This document shows, piece by piece, positions 57,607-64,000 of a stretch of 64,000 nucleotides of DNA. Location: NCBI RefSeq assembly GCF_002858675.1, contig NZ_PJZF01000010.1, forward strand, positions 62,001 to 126,000. Reading direction: 5' to 3'. The notes under the pieces are model-generated. The model was not told where the DNA came from and ran no database searches. It was given only the letters and a program-made list of their open reading frames with translations. Origin of the DNA: Chimaeribacter californicus (GTDB taxonomy: Bacteria; Pseudomonadota; Gammaproteobacteria; Enterobacterales; Enterobacteriaceae). The translations under genes and the position numbers were made by a program. Position 1 is the first letter of the stretch. Every line of letters starts with the position of its first letter.

Positions 57607-59547
57607 TCAGTAGTCGCGTGCCTTATCAATATTTTCATTCAGCCTATCGGCCACCTGCCGGATACGGCTGCTCTCAGAGACCTGCGCGCCGCCCACCCGC
57701 CACCAGCTGAAGTATTTGTGCACCATGGTTTTCGGCAGCACTTTAATGTCGATCAGCGTGGAAACGGTCTGTTTGCGCGCATCCTCCAGCGCGTCGCGCA
57801 ACTGCGCATAGGTGGTGACGCGGTAGGTTTTGCAGCCGTAAGCCTGCGCCAGCATGGCGAAGTCCACCGGCACGAAGCCGCCGGTCAGGGTATTGGTTTC
57901 ATGGTCACGGAAGCGGAACTCGGTGCTGAAGCTGTCCATACCGTGCTCCATCTGCAAATTGTTGATGCAGCCGTTGGTCATGTTGTCGAGCAGTACCACG
58001 TTGATTTTGCAGCCTTCCTGAATTGAGGTGACCAGCTCGGAATGCAGCATCATGAATGAGCCGTCGCCCAGCAGGGTGTACACCTCTCGCTCCGGCTCGG
58101 CCAGCTTGACGCCCAGCGAGGCATTCACCTCATAACCCATGCAGGAGTAGCCATATTCCACGTGGTAGCCATTGACGCCGGTGGTGCGCCAGACGCGCTG
58201 CAAATCGCCCGGCAAACTGCCGGAAGCAGCCACGATCACCGCGTCCTGCGGCAAACATTCATTCAGCGTGCCGAGCACTTTGCTCTGCGTGAGCACGGAG
58301 TGGGTCTGTTCAATAAATTCGGCGAATACCTTTTTACGGTCGAGATGATCGTCGATTTCCGGCACAAATTCCTCGCCGCTGTACTCCACCTGATAGACCC
58401 GGTCCACTTCACGGTAGAGGCTTTCACGCGCCTTACGAATGGCATCGCCCCAGGCGGCGCGGTAGTCCGTCGCGGCCAGCCGGGGCGTCAGGGCATCGAG
58501 CGCTTCGCGGGCATCCGCCAGGAGTTGCACGCCGTCGAGTTTGCCGGCATCAAAGGCACTGACGTTGATGTTAAGGAAGGCCACCTCCGGGTTCTGGAAA
58601 ATCCATTTCGAGGAGGTGGTGAAGTCGGTGTAACGGGTGCCGATGCCAATCACCAGATCGGCTTCTTTGGCCAGCGTATTGGCCGCCAGGCTGCCGGTCT
58701 CGCCGATGCCGCCGAGGTTCAGCGTATGCTCAGAGAGGATCGCGCCCTTGCCCGCCTGGGTTTCCGCAAACGGAATGTTGAAGCGTTCGGCAAACTGTTG
58801 CAGCGCCGCCGCGGCCGCACCATATTTCACCCCGCCGCCGCACACAATCAGCGGCTTGCGCTTACCGGCCAGCAGGGTGAGCGCATCCTGCATCATGCCT
58901 TCGGTCGGCAGGCGGCGATCCATACGGTGTACGCGTTTCTGGAAGAAGTAATCCGGGTAGTCATAGGCTTCGCCCTGCACATCCTGCGGCAGGGAGAGCG
59001 TGACCGCGCCGGTTTCCGCCGGGTCAGTCAGGACGCGCATCGCATTGATGCAGGCGCTCATCAGCTGCTCCGGCCGTGAAATGCGATCCCAGTATTTGCT
59101 CACGGCGCGGAAGGCGTCATTGGTGCTGATGCTGAGATCGTGCGACTGCTCAATCTGTTGCAACACCGGGTCGGGCTGGCGGGTGGCGAACACATCCCCC
59201 GGCAGCAGCAGCAGCGGGATCCGGTTGGCCGTGGCGGTGGCGGCGGCCGTCACCATATTGGCTGACCCCGGCCCCACCGAGGTGCTGCAGGCGTAGATTT
59301 CACGGCGCAGTTTCTGTTTGGCATAGCCAATGGCCGCATGGGCCATGCCCTGCTCGTTACGCCCCTGATGCACCACCAGCGCGCCGCGATCCTGCTCCAG
59401 CGCCTGTCCCAGCCCCAGCACGTTGCCGTGGCCGAAAATGGCAAAAATCCCTTTGACGAATTTGTGTTCCGCCCCATCCACCAGGACATATTGGTTATCC
59501 AGGAACTTAACCAGCGCCTGCGCCATCGTGAGTCTCGTCTTAGCCAT
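57607..59547 (-). CDS. iolD: 3D-(3,5/4)-trihydroxycyclohexane-1,2-dione hydrolase IolD
   Basis: Thiamine-diphosphate enzyme that opens the inositol-derived ring to 5-deoxy-D-glucuronate. 646 residues. Three domains of the acetolactate-synthase type are present; the ThDP/Mg motif is [20 protein letters not shown] with the NMTN metal ligand following, and the N-terminal catalytic Glu region is [14 protein letters not shown]. The ATG at 59547 begins [16 protein letters not shown]. First gene of the minus-strand operon iolD-iolG-iolH-iolE, divergent from iolC. Confidence 0.94.
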   Translation of the reverse strand: MAKTRLTMAQALVKFLDNQYVLVDGAEHKFVKGIFAIFGHGNVLGLGQALEQDRGALVVHQGRNEQGMAHAAIGYAKQKLRREIYACSTSVGPGSANMVTAAATATANRIPLLLLPGDVFATRQPDPVLQQIEQSHDLSISTNDAFRAVSKYWDRISRPEQLMSACINAMRVLTDPAETGAVTLSLPQDVQGEAYDYPDYFFQKRVHRMDRRLPTEGMMQDALTLLAGKRKPLIVCGGGVKYGAAAAALQQFAERFNIPFAETQAGKGAILSEHTLNLGGIGETGSLAANTLAKEADLVIGIGTRYTDFTTSSKWIFQNPEVAFLNINVSAFDAGKLDGVQLLADAREALDALTPRLAATDYRAAWGDAIRKARESLYREVDRVYQVEYSGEEFVPEIDDHLDRKKVFAEFIEQTHSVLTQSKVLGTLNECLPQDAVIVAASGSLPGDLQRVWRTTGVNGYHVEYGYSCMGYEVNASLGVKLAEPEREVYTLLGDGSFMMLHSELVTSIQEGCKINVVLLDNMTNGCINNLQMEHGMDSFSTEFRFRDHETNTLTGGFVPVDFAMLAQAYGCKTYRVTTYAQLRDALEDARKQTVSTLIDIKVLPKTMVHKYFSWWRVGGAQVSESSRIRQVADRLNENIDKARDY

Positions 59548-60023
59548 TGTTATACCCTTCCTGTTTGCATTGTCCGGTGGCATCGGGCCGTGTTCCGGCT
59601 ACCTTTTCAGCCCGGTGGGGTGAAACGTGGAGGGATTATAAACAAATTTTTTTTCCACAAAATCCCATTCCAGAAGAAACATTTCATTTTGCGAGAGAGA
59701 TCAAAAAATGAAACAAAACGTCCATTCACCTTTCTGTCACGCGGTTTTTACCCATGCATGACAATTCAACAGGTTAGCGCCAGGGTCTTCCCCCTTCAGC
59801 GCGTAGTGTGAGCTGGCGCACACCTCCGCGCCCTGCCCCGCCGCACGGGCTGTGGCGCGGCTTTGGCGGCGATATACCCGGGTAACAACAGGGCAGGAGT
59901 GCCGGTTGTTTAACCGCACTCACAATTTTGGTTTTTCAATTTCATTCATTCTTGTATTTGAAATTTTTATTCCTCATACTGCGGAAAAATGCTTCTTCAC
60001 TCCCTTTCAAGAAGGAATCTGGT
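59548..60023. promoter_or_regulatory. iolD-iolC divergent control region
   Basis: 476 bases. TTTCATTTT (59682-59690) and AAAATGAAA (59705-59713) are a 9-bp perfect inverted repeat 14 bases apart, overlapping GAAACATTTC (59676-59685). Similar ATGAAA/TTTCAT elements precede iolR, so these are candidate IolR operators. The part nearer iolC is GC-rich and then AT-rich before the AAGGAA ribosome site. No gene was found in the spacer. Confidence 0.5.
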
Positions 60024-61958
60024 ATGGCGACACACCCAAAACAGCTGGATGTCATCTGTATTGGCCGCATCGCGGTTGACCTTTACGGTCAGCAGATTGG
60101 TGCCCGGCTGGAAGATATGAGCACCTTTTCCAAGTATCTCGGCGGTTCATCCGGCAATGTGGCCTACGGCACGGCCATCCAGGGGCTGAAGTCCGCCATG
60201 CTGGCGCGCGTCGGTGATGAACATAACGGCCGCTTCCTGCGGGAGGAGTTACAGCGCGCAGGCGTAGACACGCAATACCTGATCACCGACACGCAGCGCC
60301 TGACCGGACTGGTGATGCTCGGCATCAAAGATGAAGAGACCTTCCCGCTGATTTTCTACCGCGATAACTGCGCCGACATGGGGCTGGTACCGGACGATAT
60401 TGACGAGAGCTACATTGCCTCTGCCCGCGCCGTGGCCGTGACCGGTACCCACCTTTCCCACCCGGATACCCGCGCCGCGGTGCTGAAAGCGCTGGATTAC
60501 GCCCGTAAGCACGGGCTACGTACCGCACTGGACATCGACTACCGCCCGGTACTCTGGGGGCTGACCTCACTGGGCGACGGTGAAACGCGTTTCATTGAAT
60601 CCGGGCCGGTGACCCGCCAGTTACAGCAGGTGCTGGACAAATTCGACCTGATTGTCGGCACCGAAGAGGAGTTTCATATCGCCGGCGGCAGCACCGATAC
60701 CCTGACGGCGCTGGCCAATGTGCGCCGCCACAGCCAGGCCACGCTGGTGTGCAAGCGCGGCGCGCAAGGCTGCTCGGTGTTTGAGGGCGCGATCCCCGAA
60801 GGCTGGGATCAGGTCAAACTCCATTCAGGCGTACGGGTTGACGTGCTGAACGTGCTGGGCGCAGGCGATGCCTTTATGTCCGGTTTACTGCGCGGTTACC
60901 TGAATGACGAAGGCTGGGATCAGGCCTGCCGCTATGCCAATGCCTGCGGCGCGCTGGTGGTGTCGCGCCACGGCTGCGCCCCGGCGATGCCGACCAAAGA
61001 GGAGCTGGACGATTATCTGAAGCGTGACCGCGAGGTGAAACGCCCGGATCGCGATGTGCGCCTCAACCATCTGCACCGCGTCACCACCCGCAAACAGGCG
61101 TGGCCGGAGTTGTGTGTGTTCGCCTTTGACCACCGCAAGCAGCTGGAAGAGATGGCCGATGAGGCCGGTGCCGGTTACCAGAAAATCCCGGTGCTGAAAC
61201 AGCTGCTGTTACAGGCCGCCAAAGAGGCTGCCGCCGAGGCCGGGCTGGCCCACAACAGCGGCATTCTGGCGGATACCACCTACGGCCAGCCGGCGCTGAA
61301 TGCCATTACCGGCCAGGGCTGGTGGATCGGCCGCCCGATTGAAATGCCCGGTTCACGGCCGCTCCGGCTGGAACACGGTAACCTTGGCTCGCAGCTGGTA
61401 AGCTGGCCGCTGGAGCATGTGGTGAAGTGCCTGGTGTTCTACCATCCGCAAGACCCGGAGGCACTGCGTCAGGAACAAGAGGCGCAGCTGCTTGACGTCT
61501 GGCGCGCCTGCTGCCAGAGCGGCCACGAACTGTTGCTGGAGGTGATTCTGCCGGAGAGCAGCCGTGATAAAGATGAGCGTTTTTATGTCGAGTCAGTGAC
61601 GCGCTTTTATCAGCTTGGTATTCAGCCGGACTGGTGGAAACTGCCGCCGCTCTCGGTGGCCGGCTGGAAACAGGTGAGTGAGGTGATTGAGGCCAACGAC
61701 CCGCACTGCCGTGGGGTGGTGATTCTCGGCCTCGACGCGCCGGAGGCGGAACTGAAAGCGGGCTTCGCCCAGGCCGCCGCCGCGCCGTGGGTGAAAGGGT
61801 TTGCCGTGGGCCGCACCATCTTCGGCCAGGCCTCACGCCAATGGCTGCATGGCGAGCTGGATGACGCCGCACTGATCCGACAGGTGAAACAGAATTACCT
61901 GACGCTGATTGGCTACTGGCGGGACGTGCGCCCGCTGCCGGACGCGCTGAAACAGTGA
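60024..61958 (+). CDS. iolC: Bifunctional IolC: 5-dehydro-2-deoxygluconokinase with C-terminal DUF2090 domain
   Basis: Fusion protein, 644 residues. Residues 1 to about 330 form a PfkB-family kinase (GGSSGNVAYGTA substrate loop, catalytic motif NVLGAGDAFMSG) that phosphorylates 5-dehydro-2-deoxygluconate. From about 345 to the end is a DUF2090 domain (ELCVFAFDHRKQLEEMADEAG at its start), an aldolase-like TIM barrel that may replace the separate IolJ aldolase. The ATG at 60024 has AAGGAA upstream; an earlier in-frame start would add a hydrophobic, non-conserved leader. Such fusions are common in proteobacterial inositol clusters. Divergent from iolD. Confidence 0.9.
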   Translation: MATHPKQLDVICIGRIAVDLYGQQIGARLEDMSTFSKYLGGSSGNVAYGTAIQGLKSAMLARVGDEHNGRFLREELQRAGVDTQYLITDTQRLTGLVMLGIKDEETFPLIFYRDNCADMGLVPDDIDESYIASARAVAVTGTHLSHPDTRAAVLKALDYARKHGLRTALDIDYRPVLWGLTSLGDGETRFIESGPVTRQLQQVLDKFDLIVGTEEEFHIAGGSTDTLTALANVRRHSQATLVCKRGAQGCSVFEGAIPEGWDQVKLHSGVRVDVLNVLGAGDAFMSGLLRGYLNDEGWDQACRYANACGALVVSRHGCAPAMPTKEELDDYLKRDREVKRPDRDVRLNHLHRVTTRKQAWPELCVFAFDHRKQLEEMADEAGAGYQKIPVLKQLLLQAAKEAAAEAGLAHNSGILADTTYGQPALNAITGQGWWIGRPIEMPGSRPLRLEHGNLGSQLVSWPLEHVVKCLVFYHPQDPEALRQEQEAQLLDVWRACCQSGHELLLEVILPESSRDKDERFYVESVTRFYQLGIQPDWWKLPPLSVAGWKQVSEVIEANDPHCRGVVILGLDAPEAELKAGFAQAAAAPWVKGFAVGRTIFGQASRQWLHGELDDAALIRQVKQNYLTLIGYWRDVRPLPDALKQ

Positions 61959-61969
61959 CCGGCCAGAAG

Positions 61970-61993
61970 CGGCTCCTGCGGGGGCCGTTTTTT
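61970..61993 (+). terminator. Terminator of iolC
   Basis: CGGCTCC (61970-61976), TGCG loop, GGGGCCG (61981-61987), with one G-T pair, followed by T6. It lies 11 bases after the iolC stop. Confidence 0.75.
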
Positions 61994-62084
61994 ATGGCCT
62001 GTGCCTCTGCCCCTGCGTTACTTTTTAAGCGATCTGTGAGCCTTTTCAAGGTCCGATGAAATAAAGCTGGGGATCGGCCACATT

Positions 62085-62142
62085 AAATGAAATTTTCGAT
62101 TCATCTGGTAGACTAGCCACAATGAAAACATGTTTCGTTTTC
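62085..62142 (+). promoter_or_regulatory. iolR upstream region with candidate autoregulatory sites
   Basis: AAATGAAATTTTCGATTCAT (62085-62104) and a second element containing the perfect palindrome AAACATGTTT (62126-62135) within GAAAAC...GTTTTC arms (62124-62142). They share the ATGAAA/TTTC core seen before iolD. TAGACT (62109-62114) between them could be a -10. Confidence 0.45.
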
Positions 62143-62174
62143 CTGATCCCCTGTCTTATCTGTGAGCCACTGAC

Positions 62175-63044
62175 ATGACTAACCCGACCCAACTCTCCTT
62201 GCTACAGGATGAGATCCGCCGTCGCTACGACACGCTGAGTAAGCGCCTGAAGCAGGTGGCCCGCTATATTCTTGATAACAGCAACAGCATCGCCTTTGAC
62301 ACCGTGGCCTCGATTGCCGCGCAGGCCAGCGTGCCGCCCTCGACCCTGATCCGCTTCGCCAATGCCTTTGGTTTCAGCGGCTTTAACGAAATGAAGCAGG
62401 TTTTCCGCCAGCATCTGATGGAAGAGACGGTGAGCTATACCGAGCGCGCCCGTCTGTTCCGCCAGACCTCGACCGAAGAGAACGCCGTACCGGAAAAACC
62501 CGCCGAGATCCTGAACGTGTTTACCATGGTCAATGCGCAGGCGTTGCAACAACTGGCGATGCAGATAAGCCCGGAACAGCTCGACAAAGCGGTGGATCTG
62601 CTCAACAACGCCGACACCATCTATGTGATTGGCCTGCGCCGCTCCTTCAGTGTGGCCTCTTACCTCACCTACGCCCTGCGCCACCTGGAGCGCCGCGCCT
62701 TCCTGATCGACGGGCTGGGCGGCATGTTCACGGAGCAGCTCAGCATGGTGAAGCCAAAAGATGTGGTGATTGCCATCAGCTACTCGCCGTATGCCCAGGA
62801 AGCGGTGGATCTGGTGCAGCTCGGCGCAAAACAGGGCGCACAGCAGATTGCGATCACCGACAGCCAGGTCAGCCCGCTGGCCGCCTTCAGCGACGTCTGT
62901 TTTGTGGTGCGTGAAGCCCAGGTAGACGGCTTCCGCTCACAGGTCGCGTCCATGTGCCTCGCCCAGACCCTCGCCGTCTCCCTCGCCCTTACCAACGCCC
63001 GTGACGGCACCGTCAGCGCCCTCAACGCCCAGCCCGCTAAATAG
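62175..63044 (+). CDS. iolR: RpiR-family regulator of inositol catabolism, IolR
   Basis: MurR/RpiR-type regulator, 289 residues. The N-terminal HTH_6 domain (about 1-80; LKQVARYILDNSNSIAFDTV and SVPPSTLIRFANAFGFSGF) is followed by a SIS sugar-phosphate-binding domain (YVIGLRRSFSVASYL, VVIAISYSPYAQEAV). Such regulators repress iol genes in Salmonella and relatives and are released by a pathway intermediate. It lies between iolC and convergent iolB, with its own promoter region. Confidence 0.9.
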   Translation: MTNPTQLSLLQDEIRRRYDTLSKRLKQVARYILDNSNSIAFDTVASIAAQASVPPSTLIRFANAFGFSGFNEMKQVFRQHLMEETVSYTERARLFRQTSTEENAVPEKPAEILNVFTMVNAQALQQLAMQISPEQLDKAVDLLNNADTIYVIGLRRSFSVASYLTYALRHLERRAFLIDGLGGMFTEQLSMVKPKDVVIAISYSPYAQEAVDLVQLGAKQGAQQIAITDSQVSPLAAFSDVCFVVREAQVDGFRSQVASMCLAQTLAVSLALTNARDGTVSALNAQPAK

Positions 63045-63070
63045 GGCGCAAACCGGCGAACTGACCCGCT

Positions 63071-63108
63071 AAAAAACCATAACGGCCACCCTGGGGTGGC
63101 CGTTTTTT
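63071..63108. terminator. Bidirectional terminator between iolR and iolB
   Basis: AACGGCCACC (63081-63090), CTGG loop, GGTGGCCGTT (63095-63104), then T-run. An A6 run lies upstream for the opposite strand. Confidence 0.92.
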
Positions 63109-63156
63109 ATGGGGTCATCATCACGCGTTAAACACGATCGCGCTCAGGCACTGCGA

Positions 63157-63975
63157 TCACCCTTTAGGGTACTGATCGCTGTTGATCCAGGCGTGATCTT
63201 TTTCCCAGGTGAATTTCCATTTCCGTACCGGGCCGGCCATGACGTTCAGGTAATAACTGTCGTAACCCGCCAGGGTGGCGACCGGGTGGTAGCCGCGCGG
63301 CACTTTCACCACGTCCCCGTTATAGACCGCCATGCACTCATCCAGCGAGCGGTCATCGGTGTAGACACGTTGCATACAGAACCCCTGCGCCGGGTCGAGC
63401 CGGTGATAATAGGATTCCTCCAGATAGGTCTCATCCGGCGAGTTTTTATCATCGTGCTTGTGGCTCGGGTAGGAGCTGGTATCCCCTTCGGCGGTATACA
63501 CCTCAACCACCAGCAAACTGTCGGCGGGTTCGCTGTCGGGCAGGATGTTATGCACCAGCCGTTTGTTACGCCCCTTACCGCGATGCTCCACCCCGACCTT
63601 TTCCGGTGAAATCAGCCGTGCCGGCAGCGAACCCGAGGAAGGTGAACGGCACACCGCCAGCTCCAGGTCACTCTCTGCCAGTACGTTCACCGTCTCATGG
63701 TGCGGCACATAGACCGAATAGGGCGGTACCCGCTCGAATGGGCTCATACGTTTGCCGATATGCGGAAACTCCGCCTGGCTGGTCGAAACGGACGCCAGCC
63801 CGGCCACCAGCACCAGGCAGAGTTCATTACCGTCACTTTGCAGCGTCAGCGACTGGCCTGCGTTGAGTTGGTAGACCTCAAACCCGACATACTCCCAGCC
63901 GGCATTCTCGGGGGTCACGTGCTGGACGCGCCCCTGCGCGTCCGGTTTCTGGCATTTGGAAAGCAGTGAAGACAT
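63157..63975 (-). CDS. iolB: 5-deoxy-glucuronate isomerase IolB
   Basis: Cupin isomerase converting 5-deoxy-D-glucuronate to 5-dehydro-2-deoxy-D-gluconate, the substrate of IolC. 272 residues, complete within the window. Metal-ligand motifs SYPSHKHDDK and the downstream ETYLEESYYHRLDPAQGF are typical, and the end VMAGPVRKWKFTWEKDHAWI matches the family. The ATG at 63975 has GGAGAG immediately upstream. It is transcribed toward iolR and probably starts another minus-strand transcript whose upstream neighbours lie beyond the window. Confidence 0.94.
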   Translation of the reverse strand: MSSLLSKCQKPDAQGRVQHVTPENAGWEYVGFEVYQLNAGQSLTLQSDGNELCLVLVAGLASVSTSQAEFPHIGKRMSPFERVPPYSVYVPHHETVNVLAESDLELAVCRSPSSGSLPARLISPEKVGVEHRGKGRNKRLVHNILPDSEPADSLLVVEVYTAEGDTSSYPSHKHDDKNSPDETYLEESYYHRLDPAQGFCMQRVYTDDRSLDECMAVYNGDVVKVPRGYHPVATLAGYDSYYLNVMAGPVRKWKFTWEKDHAWINSDQYPKG

Positions 63976-64000
63976 CGGTCTCTCCTTTACTGTCAGTGAA

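Overview
The window is 64 kb of GC-rich chromosome from a member of the Enterobacterales, most likely of the Serratia/Gibbsiella/Yersinia side of the order. The evidence is gene order. A backbone known from E. coli is present in the same sequence (bioH, gntX, nfuA, malQ, malP, malT, glpE/G/R, glpD, glgP, glgA, glgC, glgX, glgB, asd, yhgN, gnt genes, yhhW, ryhB, yhhY). The proteins align end to end with their enterobacterial counterparts and keep their catalytic residues. The genus is inferred, not shown. No rRNA, tRNA, CRISPR array, prophage or intact insertion sequence was seen.

Layout. 1-4715: end of a ycj-type alpha-glucoside phosphorylase locus (GH65 phosphorylase cut by the window edge, beta-phosphoglucomutase, sugar ABC ATPase, convergent LacI regulator). 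4881-5159: small periplasmic DUF1471 protein. 5477-7610: bioH, gntX, nfuA. 7700-15263: malQ-malP and divergent malT. 15264-15461: an unusual repeat cluster. 15462-22345: complete L-ascorbate locus (ulaABCDEF, divergent ulaG, ulaR), standing between malT and glpE where E. coli has other genes. 22639-26886: glpE, glpG, glpR, glpD, all on one strand. 26978-27584: DinJ/YafQ-type toxin-antitoxin pair. 27742-37382: glycogen operon glgBXCAP. 37714-39676: asd and yhgN. 39730-44610: four-gene chaperone-usher fimbrial operon, an insertion into the backbone. 44906-48055: gntT, gntK, gntR. 48134-52219: beta-glucoside PTS operon with its own LacI regulator and no EIIB gene. 52517-54477: a 56-residue membrane protein, yhhW, the small RNA RyhB, yhhY. 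54578-63975: myo-inositol catabolism (iolE, iolH-like, iolG, iolD, iolC, iolR, iolB).

How it works together. Almost everything here takes up, stores or breaks down carbohydrate: maltodextrin (mal), glycogen (glg), glycerol phosphate (glp), gluconate (gnt), ascorbate (ula), aryl or di-beta-glucosides (bgl-type PTS), alpha-linked disaccharide phosphorolysis (ycj-type) and inositol (iol). Each block carries its own specific regulator (MalT, GlpR, GntR, UlaR, IolR, two LacI-type proteins). Several intergenic regions also show CRP-like sites next to specific operators, the clearest being gntT/gntK, glpD and the beta-glucoside PTS. The accessory blocks (ula, toxin-antitoxin, fimbriae, PTS, iol) are inserted between conserved housekeeping genes. 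No wholly unknown multi-gene system was found. The least explained elements are the repeat cluster after malT, the 513-bp glpE-glpG spacer, the small membrane protein and the regulatory architecture described in the findings.
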